Shown here: positions 10,401-17,738 of the stretch, in pieces | How the letters are laid out: each line of letters opens with the position of its first letter | Numbering within the stretch: the stretch's first letter is position 1 | From: CAZLRH01 sp964562015 | Lineage (GTDB): Bacteria; Verrucomicrobiota; Verrucomicrobiia; Opitutales; JABDGR01 | Assembly: GCA_964562015.1 (NCBI GenBank) | Contig: CAZLRH010000011.1 | Coordinates: 1 to 64,000, forward strand | Direction of reading: 5' to 3' | DNA: 64,000 bases | Made by a program: the position numbers and the translations under genes | The notes under the pieces: generated by a model | What the model saw: only the letters and a program-made list of their open reading frames with translations | What the model was told of the DNA's origin: nothing | Databases searched by the model: none

Positions 10401-12146
10401 CAACACCGCCGGCCTCCGCCGCACCCACGACGCGAGAATGAACGCCTCCGCGAGCAGGGCCGACCAGCGCACCCAGCCCGCGTATTCCAAGAGCAAATAG
10501 ACCGCCAGCCACGACGCCGCCGCGGTGAAAAACATTTCGATCAGCGCCGGCAGGTCGCGGCGTTTTACGTAAATCACGCCGGCCATTGCGCACGCTCCGG
10601 CGGCTGCGAGCAGATTGTGCGCGGCCCAGGCTTCGCCGCCAACCGTGCCCCCACCCCACCACCCGGTCAGCCCATAAGCCACGGTGGCGACGCGCACCGA
10701 CCATTCGCGGGCCAGGCGCGCGCCGATTTTCGCGCGGCTTTGCGCCCAAATATCCGCCACCACCAGCACCAGGAAAAGTCCCGTGGGAAAGAACAGGGTG
10801 AACGCGGGTCCGTTGGCCGTGGGGCCGATTCCGCCAAGCGGATGATTTTGCAGCGCGCCTTCGACGATCATCGCCGGATCCAGCGTGTGACCAATCGCCG
10901 TCATCACCGCGCCCACGAAACAAGCCTGCGCTCCCGCATAGGCAAAGCCCAGCGGCCACGTCCAGCCGCGCGCCACCCGCAACGCCGCTCCCACCAGCAA
11001 TAGGCCGAAGGCGGCCATCAGCGTGACCTCAAAATGATAACTCAGCGCAAACAGACACGACAGCGTGCCTAGAAAGAGCGACATCGCCGCGATGCTCGAA
11101 CGGTCGCGCCGCCACGCCACCGCTGTCAGTCCCGCCACGGCGGCGAATTGCAGCACCAGGCCCGCCGGCAGCGTCGTCACCACTTGCATCGGCTTGACGG
11201 CGTAAGCCGCATAGGCGGTAAAATAGAACAACGACAAACCACCTGCAAATATCACTTGACCATACACAGGCGCCTTGCGCTCGAGCCAGCGGCCCAGACC
11301 CGTGACCAATCCGGCGAGGATCCCCACTTCCAGCAGCCGCACCCAGGGCTGGGCCTGCTGGCTCACATAAATCCCGAAGAAAACCACCGCAATGACGAGA
11401 AACGCAATGCCCAGGCGCGTCGCCCACCACGCGCCGAGGCGGGCTTCCCGGTTCCGTTCCACCGGCTTGGGCGGCTCGGCGGCCACCGTGGCACGCGCTG
11501 CCTCCACGAACGGAATCTTGGGCGGCGGCGGCAAAGTGCTGGCGGCCATTGGGGGCGGCGCGACCGGTGCAGGAACCACGGGAGGAGCGGGCCGCGGCGC
11601 GACTTGGGCCGGGACCGCCGGCATCGGCGCGATTTGCATCGGCAGCGGCGGAAGTTGCGGAGGCACTGGAGGCATTGCGGCTGCCGCAACCACGGGCGCG
11701 GCCACTTTGGCCGGCGGAGGAACCACGCTCGGCGAAACCACTGCCGGTGCGGGCGGCACGGCCCGGGCTTGAGCCGGCAAGGGCGGCGGCACAGGCGGCA
11801 GCGGCCGGTCTATCTCCACGCGAATTCCCCCAAAAACCGGGAGGTCATTGTCACGCTCTCTGGCCTCCTCATCCGCCGCAGACGGCGAGACCGCGGGTTT
11901 CGCGGTCGGGGTGAAGGCCGGTTTTGCCGGCGAAGCCTTTTCGCGCTCGACTCCGGCCACGGAGGCTTGCGCCGCCTGCGCCGTCTTTTTTTCGCGTGCC
12001 TTCGCCTCTTCCAGTTGCTGGCGCAGACGGGCGAGTTCCAAATCAAGTAAGTCCATCCGGCTCTGCGCGCCGCCGGAACGGGCCAGGGCGATAAAAGCCA
12101 CCGGCGTGAGCACAAACAGGACGAAAAGATAAAAGAGGTACTCCAT
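7422..12146 (-). CDS. Giant polytopic DUF2339-like membrane protein with internal repeats
   Basis: Protein of about 1574 residues. A single N-terminal membrane helix is followed by a coiled coil (LDLELARLRQQLEEAKARE), then a very Pro/Ala-rich stretch (about 90-230) and more than thirty hydrophobic segments. This order, short helix, coiled coil, Pro-rich linker, polytopic body, is that of DUF2339 proteins, whose function is unknown. Within the body a unit of about 161 residues recurs four times, marked by WTWLE near 10250, 9765, 9280 and 8797. The start at 12146 is chosen over the earlier in-frame start at 12170 because AAGGAG lies at correct spacing before it and the membrane helix follows directly. 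The protein is larger than usual for the family (mostly 600-1100 residues), explained by the repeats. Confidence 0.85.
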   Translation of the reverse strand: MEYLFYLFVLFVLTPVAFIALARSGGAQSRMDLLDLELARLRQQLEEAKAREKKTAQAAQASVAGVEREKASPAKPAFTPTAKPAVSPSAADEEARERDNDLPVFGGIRVEIDRPLPPVPPPLPAQARAVPPAPAVVSPSVVPPPAKVAAPVVAAAAMPPVPPQLPPLPMQIAPMPAVPAQVAPRPAPPVVPAPVAPPPMAASTLPPPPKIPFVEAARATVAAEPPKPVERNREARLGAWWATRLGIAFLVIAVVFFGIYVSQQAQPWVRLLEVGILAGLVTGLGRWLERKAPVYGQVIFAGGLSLFYFTAYAAYAVKPMQVVTTLPAGLVLQFAAVAGLTAVAWRRDRSSIAAMSLFLGTLSCLFALSYHFEVTLMAAFGLLLVGAALRVARGWTWPLGFAYAGAQACFVGAVMTAIGHTLDPAMIVEGALQNHPLGGIGPTANGPAFTLFFPTGLFLVLVVADIWAQSRAKIGARLAREWSVRVATVAYGLTGWWGGGTVGGEAWAAHNLLAAAGACAMAGVIYVKRRDLPALIEMFFTAAASWLAVYLLLEYAGWVRWSALLAEAFILASWVRRRPAVLPSLGLMGAWMLSGVMAAWAAIHVGDAVPAWDAQRLVFLVWALASVGLWTWLESAKRETLSWELALRNFGGAATAMGAVALGLMAWKADTQTWLFLGLAVAAAGIGLAARGREVWKTAGTALVASWVVMLVHTNHLEWYHWAMALGEAYVLAGWARRRGQPWVAGFMVAAWAVSGWVAGTAASALAPQLLPWAYERWEFLAWPLASVGLWTWLEKSPRELLAWELELHNFGGVGTAAGAVVLGWLAWTGDTQTWLFLALAVATALPGLAVNVRQAWKTAGTALVASWITLLLNNHDPQWYHWALPLAEAFVLGHWARRREQPWVSGLMAAAWTVSGLVAGLAAFKLSPQLAPWALGRLEFLAWPLASVGLWTWLESSSRASAAWELDFRNHAGSATAVGAVALGWLAWTAETQTWLFLALAATTAVVGLALNARQSWKTAGTALAASWVTLLLYVPHPQTYHWLALLAEAALLAAWMRRREQPWVAAFFGGAWTMSLVVAGECAYQLPMDLSPWALERVEFIFWPLVSMVLWTWLEHSPRPPSDEYRQKVKIGAAATALGAIALGVLAWTGLAETWLFVGLAALAWGLGQFTRAQAAHYTAGGALLAALWTFQPLAHAATGDIIWPLLVLTAAVVAGTWEWQRRVQEVNRNWGHAAEITYFLSLLKAWIIGLNAGAFAPELAPVVLTTMALGLGFLAWRGPWRMAGDLAWFWALAGWVEWEVYAAPNPVSHGSAWLCLGIVVALSWVWGALARQEKQAVFMLRLDILGQFLPALLLAGWTYAAPSPAWPASAQMLVIIVAAAAFAQVARREWLPSGAATAILLSAYGWWLAVSFTPTSLADCVAPAVALVAFLQMGWLLRRRVLASQLTDKALVKPLLILLALAALAAFDVPTWQLGGEVRQRFLTFLWAVAGGTVFIGGLAGRVKQYRYVGLAGLLLCLPRLFFVDITNPLGRIIAFGALAVVFLAIGFSYDRLRVWLDDDGQPPAPPKNPA
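8700..10640 (-). repeat. Four approximately 483-bp tandem internal repeats in the DUF2339 gene
   Basis: The segments encoding SVGLWTWLE..., then W-rich hydrophobic helices, WKTAGTALVASW and AEA(F/Y)VL(A/G)(G/H)WARRR recur at an almost constant spacing of 482-484 bp (161 codons). The first three copies are clearly similar at DNA and protein level and the fourth (near 8800) is diverged. The constant period implies in-frame tandem duplication of a membrane unit. Confidence 0.8.
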
Positions 12147-12163
12147 GATCGACTCCTTATCAC
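12144..12163 (-). promoter_or_regulatory. Shine-Dalgarno for DUF2339 gene
   Basis: On the minus strand the sequence GATAAGGAGTCGATCATG places AAGGAG 6 bases before the ATG at 12146. It is one of the few strong ribosome binding sites in the window and decides this start over the in-frame candidate 8 codons upstream. Confidence 0.7.
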
Positions 12164-12190
12164 GGATCATGCCAACCCGCGCCTCAACGA

Positions 12191-12227
12191 CCTATCTTCT
12201 TGCTCATCAAGAACTTAGAAAGATAGG
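12191..12227 (-). promoter_or_regulatory. Stem-loop in leader of DUF2339 gene
   Basis: Perfect 8-bp inverted repeat CCTATCTT/AAGATAGG enclosing a second possible stem TTCTTG-CTCAT-CAAGAA. It lies 45 bases upstream of the DUF2339 start, in the probable 5' untranslated leader. The nested or alternative pairing could be regulatory; no known riboswitch class is recognised. Confidence 0.4.
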
Positions 12228-12261
12228 ACGATGGACGCGGCAGGAGCAAGCCGACATTCTA

Positions 12262-12301
12262 TGCCGGCATTTTATGTCCGACGAGCACAAAATGCCCGGC
12301 A
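12262..12301 (-). terminator. Stem-loop after HAF-repeat gene
   Basis: Long imperfect inverted repeat TGCCGG-CATTTTATG / CACAAAATG-CCCGGCA (15 of 16 positions pair, allowing one bulge and a G-T) around a 10-base loop. It begins 12 bases after the stop codon of the minus-strand HAF gene. There is no good T-tract afterwards, so it may be a processing or attenuating hairpin rather than a classical intrinsic terminator. Confidence 0.5.
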
Positions 12302-12312
12302 GGAAAGGACGG

Positions 12313-13944
12313 CTACTTGACGGTCAACTTCACCGCGCTGCTTGTCGCCGTGCCCACGCTATTGCTGACGAGCACGCGGTACGTGCCTGCGTTGGTAGCC
12401 GTGACTTTGGACAGCACCAGCGTCTTGGTGCTTACACCGCTGATGATGCCGCCGTTCTTTAAGTTCACGCTGTTGCGCTGCCAGGCGTATTTCAGGGTCG
12501 CGGACCCCGCGGCCACGACCGTGAATTGCACTTTGGCGTTCTTCTTGGCCGCGACCGCTTTCGGTTGGGTCGTGATCGACGGCGGCGTCAGTACTGTCAA
12601 GGACACGGGGTCGGAAGTGTCGGACCCCGAGAAATTCGTCGCCAAGCATTGGAATTGGTCGCCGGACATCGCGGCCGTCACTTTTTTCACCGTCAAGGTG
12701 CTTGTGGTCACGCCGGCATAGGTGGCGGTGTTGGTGAGATTGGCGAACGAACCCGCGCCCTTGGCCTTGCGCTGCCACTGCAACGTCGGCGTAGGCACTC
12801 CCGCAAAGGTGGCCGTGAAGGTGGCATTGGCGCTGAGCGCCACGGTGGCATCGCCAGACTGGGTGATGACTCCCGGCGCCTCATCAATCGGCGTGAGCAA
12901 ATAGGCGTGTTCCGCGCCGTCGGGATTCGTGCCGTAGCCGACAATCTGGCCGGCGTCATTGATGCCCTGGGCGGATTCAAGCACCCAATCCGGGTCGAGC
13001 GGCAACAAATCGTTCAAGTCGTGCATCGCGCCGCCGTCGTAAATGAAAGCGTGGTAGGTGCTGTTAGTCGTATGGCTGATACCGACAATTTGTCCGGAGG
13101 CGTTGATGGCTTTGCCGAGCGAAAAGGTACCGTCGCCCAACGCGCCCAAGTCGGTGACCGCGCCGCCGGAGAAACGCAACGCATGGGTCTGGCTGGTCAG
13201 GGTGGTGCCATCGCCGACGGCGACGCCACTCGCATTGATGGCCGTCGCCTCGCTGCTGGTGTTCGAGGCGAGCGCGCCCAGGCTGGTCATGGTGTTGCCT
13301 GTCAGCGAAAACGCCAGCGTGCGGCTGCCGGAGCGAAACTCGCCGACGACCGTGCCCGTGGCATTGATGGCGTAGGCCAGGGTGCTGTTACTGTTGCTCA
13401 GCACGGACGTAAGGCTCGTCATGGTGCCATTGATGTCGCGAAAAGCGTGATGAAACGCATCGATGTCATTGTCGCTGCGGCCCACGATGATCGTGTTATT
13501 GCCACTGAGGGTCACCCCGAAGGCGGTGCTGCCATAGGCATCGGAAGCCGGAACTAATGAGCCGAGATCGGTGGCCTCCCCACCGCTGTAGGACACCGCG
13601 CGATGCACGTGCAGAAAGTTTTCGGACGAACCCACGATGTTGCCCGAATCGTTGATGGCATAGGCGACCGCATCCACTTCCGTGCCGCCGTCCATCAAAT
13701 AACCGAGGTCAATCAACGTGTCGTTGCCCGAGACATAAAGAATGGCGTGCGCATTGCCCGACATCGTCGTCGTGCTGTACCCGACGACGTTGCCGGAATT
13801 GTTGATGGCGTACGCGGCGCTGATGTTGCCGCCGGAGAGGACACCGAGGTCGGTGACGGTGTAATTGGCAACAGCCCAAACGGGCCGGGGTGCCAACGTG
13901 GTGAGGAGCAGGAGCGAGGCGAGGGAGCGGAGCAGGGTTTTCAT
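12313..13944 (-). CDS. Secreted HAF-repeat protein with two Ig-like domains
   Basis: Protein of 543 residues. An N-terminal signal peptide (MKTLLRSLASLLLLTTLAPR, cleavage probably after VWA near residue 23) is followed by seven copies of the HAF-type motif AxxINxSGxVVG (for example AYAINNSGNVVGYS, AYAINDSGNIVGSS, GKAINASGQIVGIS), which probably form a beta-propeller-like structure. The C-terminal 190 residues contain two immunoglobulin-like domains with the LQWQR and YAWQRN tryptophan signatures. Such proteins are extracellular or surface-located; the function is unknown. The ATG at 13944 is preferred over 14040 because the signal peptide starts there. Ser/Thr/Asn-rich composition is typical of secreted Verrucomicrobia proteins. 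Confidence 0.82.
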   Translation of the reverse strand: MKTLLRSLASLLLLTTLAPRPVWAVANYTVTDLGVLSGGNISAAYAINNSGNVVGYSTTTMSGNAHAILYVSGNDTLIDLGYLMDGGTEVDAVAYAINDSGNIVGSSENFLHVHRAVSYSGGEATDLGSLVPASDAYGSTAFGVTLSGNNTIIVGRSDNDIDAFHHAFRDINGTMTSLTSVLSNSNSTLAYAINATGTVVGEFRSGSRTLAFSLTGNTMTSLGALASNTSSEATAINASGVAVGDGTTLTSQTHALRFSGGAVTDLGALGDGTFSLGKAINASGQIVGISHTTNSTYHAFIYDGGAMHDLNDLLPLDPDWVLESAQGINDAGQIVGYGTNPDGAEHAYLLTPIDEAPGVITQSGDATVALSANATFTATFAGVPTPTLQWQRKAKGAGSFANLTNTATYAGVTTSTLTVKKVTAAMSGDQFQCLATNFSGSDTSDPVSLTVLTPPSITTQPKAVAAKKNAKVQFTVVAAGSATLKYAWQRNSVNLKNGGIISGVSTKTLVLSKVTATNAGTYRVLVSNSVGTATSSAVKLTVK

Positions 13945-14012
13945 AAGTGGAGAGCTGGCGCACTTAATAGAGTGGACCAACCAGTCCGTCAACCCGCGAA
14001 AACCAACAAATC

Positions 14013-14570
14013 CTATCCGCCGCCCAGTGCCTGCCGCCATGAATAATCAAAGAGGATTTCCCACTCGCGCTGCTGCACGGCGCGCGCGAGGATGGCCGCC
14101 TTGCTGTCCATCCCCGTCCGCACCGCCTGCTCCACGCGATCCACAAATACGACATTGTCCCAGCGCGCCACTTGCGGCCAGCCCGCCGCCACCGCCGCCG
14201 GCGCGAGGTCGGGCAAAATCGGATGCGCGCCCACCCGGCGGAACCAGTAGCGCGCATTGCCGTAGTCCGGTTCGCGCCGATGCAGGATGGCGTGCCAGAA
14301 GCTGCCGGTCGGCGTTTCAATTTCCTGCGAAAGGGCGTGCGACTCGTCGAAATAATTGTGCCGCAGCCAGAGGGCCGCGAGGCAAAGCCCGGCCATTTTT
14401 TCATCGCGCACCGGCTGGCTGGCCAGGGCGAAAAGCTGGCTGGGGGTGAGCTGGGCCAGCGCGGTTTTCGCTTCCGCGCGCGGGACGCCTTTGTTCAGCG
14501 GTGCGGGCGGCACGTCGCGCAGCAGCGCGGCGACGAGGGGGCCGTAGGCAGCGGGATCGAAGGAATTCAT
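14013..14570 (-). CDS. Conserved hypothetical protein, soluble
   Basis: Protein of 185 residues with no signal peptide and no membrane segment. Visible features are a helical N-terminal part (YGPLVAALLRDVPP), the stretch LWLRHNYFDESHALSQEIE, and WHAILHRREPDYGNARYWFR, rich in His, Trp, Arg and acidic residues. The last pattern resembles a family of uncharacterised bacterial proteins in which an HRREPDxxNAxYWxR signature is conserved, but no reaction is known to me. The ATG at 14570 opens the frame. It lies 68 bases upstream of the HAF-repeat gene and 155 bases downstream of valS on the same strand. Confidence 0.7.
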   Translation of the reverse strand: MNSFDPAAYGPLVAALLRDVPPAPLNKGVPRAEAKTALAQLTPSQLFALASQPVRDEKMAGLCLAALWLRHNYFDESHALSQEIETPTGSFWHAILHRREPDYGNARYWFRRVGAHPILPDLAPAAVAAGWPQVARWDNVVFVDRVEQAVRTGMDSKAAILARAVQQREWEILFDYSWRQALGGG

Positions 14571-14574
14571 GGGG

Positions 14575-14725
14575 AGGATTCACCGCAAAGACGCTAAGAA
14601 CGCCAAGAAAAAAATCACGATGAAACGGCCTTCTGCAGTGGGGCCGGTTTGCGATTTTTCTCAAACTGACCCACTGCCCTGCCTTCTCCAGCTTTGCGCC
14701 CTTTGCGTCTTTGCGGTTCAACGGG
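14575..14725. repeat. Inverted-repeat element (ACCGCAAAGACGC type) with strong inner hairpin
   Basis: The 155-base gap between valS and the next gene is bounded by ACCGCAAAGACGC at its left end (14582) and the inverted copy GCGTCTTTGCGGT at its right end (14706). Such 'cgcaaagacgc' sequences recur in intergenic regions of many environmental bacterial genomes. Inside it, 14635-14677 forms a hairpin: GCAGTGGG pairs with CCCACTGC and GTTTG with CAAAC. This may act as the valS terminator. Confidence 0.6.
14635..14677 (-). terminator. Possible valS terminator hairpin
   Basis: GCAGTGGG...CCCACTGC (8 bp) with an inner GTTTG...CAAAC stem and a 10-base loop, located about 50 bases downstream of the valS stop codon. 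It lacks a clear T-run on the minus strand, so termination is inferred only from stem strength and position. Confidence 0.4.
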
Positions 14726-17578
14726 TCAGCCCAAAGCCGCGAGTAGCCGGCGCAATTCATCCCGCTTGGCCTGATTTTCGGCCAGTTGCGCCCGCGCGCC
14801 CTCGATTACCTTCGCCGGGGCCTTCGACGTGAATGACTCGTTGCTCAGCTTCGCCTCCTGGCTTGAGATGTGCTGGATCAACTTCTCCAACTCCTTCGTC
14901 AGCCGCGCGCTTTCGGCGGCTTTGTCGACAGAGCCTGCGAGATCAATAAATAGAGTGCCTAACATGGTTGGCATTGTTGCTGAACTGGCGGGGGGTACCG
15001 AATCGGCGGGCACGAGAATAATCTCGGCAACAGCACAAAGATGAAGGATTTTGGTGTTTTGATTGGCGAGAAATCTCTCGGCCCTTGTCGTTTTGGTTAG
15101 GGTAAGCTTTACATCCCTCCGTGCAGCAAGATTGAAGCGTGCTTTGAAGGCGCGCACGTCCGACACAAATTGACGAAGAATTGCTGCGTCCTCTGTGTCG
15201 TAATTAAATTGTGCCCGTACGGGTCCGTGGTCGTCATGAGTTGATGGAAATGGCGCGTATTCAGTGAGCGCTCTATGCATCCCATTGGCATCAGACTTTA
15301 CATTTTGGATGAAAGTACCTGCAGAGCCATAACCTAACCCATGCCAAAGCTCCTCTGAAACAAAAGGCATAAATGGATGCAGCATTAGAAGAAATTCACG
15401 CAAGCAAAGATCTTGGATGGCCAAAACATGAGATTTGGCAACTTCGCTATCTTGGCGAATTTTTGAAATCTCTAGATACCAGTCACAGTACTGGCTCCAG
15501 AAAAACGCGTAGAGATTTTGAGTGGCTTGGCTAAATTCGTAACGGGCGAAGTTACCGGCAAGCAAGTCCATCGTTTTGCTAAGATTGTCAAGAATTCCAA
15601 AATCGTCTTCATCGAGGCATTCGCGTTTGATGCGACTCACGATACCCTTGATATCTCCATTCTCATCCGTCGGCCCCTGCATTTGGCGGAAGCGGGCCGC
15701 ATTCCAGAGTTTGTTGCAGAAATTGCGGCCGAGTTCCACGCGGGCTTCGTCGAAGAGGATATCGTTGCCCTGCGGCGCGCTGCTCATCGTGCCAAAGCGC
15801 AGGCCGTCCGCCCCGTATTTGTCAATGAGGTCGATCGGGTCCGGCGAATTACCGAGGGACTTCGACATCTTGCGCCCCTGCTTGTCGCGAATGATGCCGG
15901 TGAAATAGACGTTCTTAAATGGCACGCACTCCGCGATCACCGGCGGCGAAAGCGGCGACAGTTTCCGCACCTCCAGGGACTTGCCCTGTTCCGCGGCGGG
16001 CGCCATGAACTCCAGCCCCGCGATAATCATGCGCGCCACCCAGAAGAAAATAATGTCCGGGCCCGTCACGAGATCGCTCGTCGGGTACCAGAATTTTAAT
16101 TCCTTGGCCTGCGTTGCATCGGGCGCGGGCCAGCCGAGCGTGGCGAACGGCCATAGCCACGACGACGCCCAAGTGTCGAGCGAGTCCTCTTCCTGCTCCC
16201 ACTTGTCCGGGTCCGCCGGCCCGTCCACGCCCACCCAGACTTTCGACGAGTCTTTGTAATCGGCGGCGGTGAGCTTTGCGCGGTCGAGTCCTTTTTTGTA
16301 CCACACCGGAATGCGGTGACCCCACCACACCTGCCGCGAAATGCACCAGTCCTGGATTTTCTCCAGCCAGTTTTGGTAAACCTTCGCCCAGTGCGCGGGA
16401 TGAAATCGGATCGGCCCGCTGATGCCGTCGCCCACGGCGGCCTTCGCTTCCTCGAGGCGTGGGTACTTTAAAAACCACTGCTCGGACAGGCGCGGCTCGA
16501 TCGGCACATCCGCGCGCTCGGAAAAGCCGACGCTGTTTTCATACGGCTCTTCCTTGTCGAGCAGGCCCAGTTCGCGCAGTTTTTCCGCGGCGACTTTGCG
16601 GGCCTTGAATCGCTCCATGCCGTTGAACTCTTCCCCGGCGAGCGCGTTGAGTTTTCCGCCCGCGTCAATCACCTCGAGGATCGGGAGCTGGTGGCGCAGG
16701 CCGATCTCGAAGTCCACCTTGTCGTGCGCGGGCGTGACTTTGAGCGCGCCGGAGCCGAAAGACTTTTCCACCGCGGTGTCGAATACGATGGGAATCTGCG
16801 CGCGCGGAAACGGCCGCCACACGTGGCAGCCGCGCAAGTGCGCGTAACGCTCGTCGTCGGGGTGCACCGCCACGGCGGTGTCGCCCATCAGAGTCTCCGG
16901 CCGCGTCGTGGCGATTTTGATAAACTCGCCCGGACGCTCCACGATTTCATACCGCATGTGGTAGAGGAAACCCTTTTGCGGCTTGAGGATGACTTCCTCG
17001 TCCGACAGTGCCGTCTGCGAGGCCGGGCACCAATTCACCATGCGCTTGCCGCGGTAAATGCAGCCGCGTTCGTACAGCTTTACAAACGCGGTGAGCACGG
17101 CGCGACTGTAATCATCGTCGAGCGTGTGGACGTTGCGGTCCCAATCGCACGAGCACCCGAGGCGTTTGAGCTGCTCGATGATGATGCCGCCATGCTTGTC
17201 GCGCCACTCGACGACGCGCTGGAAAAATTTCTCGCGGCCCAGCTTGCGCCGGTCGAGGCCTTCTTTGCGGAGTTCCTTTTCGACGCGCGTCTGCGTGGCG
17301 AGGCCGGCGTGGTCGGTGCCGGGCAGCCAGAGGACGGCCTTGCGCTCCTGGCGCGCGCGGCGCACGAGGATGTCCTGAATCGTGTTGTTCAGCACGTGGC
17401 CCATCGTGAGCACGCCCGTCACATTCGGCGGCGGGATGACAATGCAAAAGGCCTTTTTGTCTTTGTCCTGCGGGTCGCCGGCCACGCCGGCGAAGGCCTT
17501 GGCGTCGAGCCAGGTTTTATACCAGCGGGTTTCCACCTGGCTGGGGTCGTAGGCTTTGGCGATGTCGGTTCCGGGCAT
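14726..17578 (-). CDS. valS: Valyl-tRNA synthetase
   Basis: Class Ia aminoacyl-tRNA synthetase of 950 residues, the normal length for the family. The HIGH-type motif is PPPNVTGVLTMGHVLN near residue 50, the KMSKS motif is GRKMSKSLGNSPDP, and the editing (CP1) domain contains TTRPETLMGDTAVAVHPDD. The C-terminus is the expected coiled-coil tRNA-binding arm (SARLTKELEKLIQHISSQEA). The start at 17578 (MPGTDIAKAYDPSQVETRWY) fits the family; the longer open frame has no support. About 14940-15660, encoding the anticodon-binding part, is clearly less GC-rich than the rest of the gene. A TATACT box lies 15-21 bases upstream of the start. Confidence 0.97.
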   Translation of the reverse strand: MPGTDIAKAYDPSQVETRWYKTWLDAKAFAGVAGDPQDKDKKAFCIVIPPPNVTGVLTMGHVLNNTIQDILVRRARQERKAVLWLPGTDHAGLATQTRVEKELRKEGLDRRKLGREKFFQRVVEWRDKHGGIIIEQLKRLGCSCDWDRNVHTLDDDYSRAVLTAFVKLYERGCIYRGKRMVNWCPASQTALSDEEVILKPQKGFLYHMRYEIVERPGEFIKIATTRPETLMGDTAVAVHPDDERYAHLRGCHVWRPFPRAQIPIVFDTAVEKSFGSGALKVTPAHDKVDFEIGLRHQLPILEVIDAGGKLNALAGEEFNGMERFKARKVAAEKLRELGLLDKEEPYENSVGFSERADVPIEPRLSEQWFLKYPRLEEAKAAVGDGISGPIRFHPAHWAKVYQNWLEKIQDWCISRQVWWGHRIPVWYKKGLDRAKLTAADYKDSSKVWVGVDGPADPDKWEQEEDSLDTWASSWLWPFATLGWPAPDATQAKELKFWYPTSDLVTGPDIIFFWVARMIIAGLEFMAPAAEQGKSLEVRKLSPLSPPVIAECVPFKNVYFTGIIRDKQGRKMSKSLGNSPDPIDLIDKYGADGLRFGTMSSAPQGNDILFDEARVELGRNFCNKLWNAARFRQMQGPTDENGDIKGIVSRIKRECLDEDDFGILDNLSKTMDLLAGNFARYEFSQATQNLYAFFWSQYCDWYLEISKIRQDSEVAKSHVLAIQDLCLREFLLMLHPFMPFVSEELWHGLGYGSAGTFIQNVKSDANGMHRALTEYAPFPSTHDDHGPVRAQFNYDTEDAAILRQFVSDVRAFKARFNLAARRDVKLTLTKTTRAERFLANQNTKILHLCAVAEIILVPADSVPPASSATMPTMLGTLFIDLAGSVDKAAESARLTKELEKLIQHISSQEAKLSNESFTSKAPAKVIEGARAQLAENQAKRDELRRLLAALG

Positions 17579-17593
17579 GGGAGAAAGGACGAA

Positions 17594-17599
17594 AGTATA
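17594..17599 (-). promoter_or_regulatory. Putative valS -10 box
   Basis: TATACT on the minus strand, 16 bases before the valS ATG. The upstream -35 region is T-rich with no clear TTGACA. The position is consistent with a short leader. Confidence 0.35.
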
Positions 17600-17654
17600 G
17601 CAAAGGGGCGAAAAGGAAAATGGAAAATGTGGGGTGGGAAGATTGGCTCTGGGC

Positions 17655-17682
17655 TTGCCGCTGTGGAGAAACCCGTTAGAGT
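17655..17682 (+). promoter_or_regulatory. Putative promoter of subtilase gene
   Basis: TTGCCG, a 16-base spacer, then TAGAGT. The spacer end and -10 (AGAAACCCGTTAG) are identical to those upstream of the membrane gene at 23169, and the TTGCC -35 recurs before glnD, glmS and sppA. Confidence 0.45.
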
Positions 17683-17738
17683 GCGGCCCAATTTCCCCCG
17701 CCGGACCCGTGTCCGCGTCACCCCACCCTGAATTTAGC

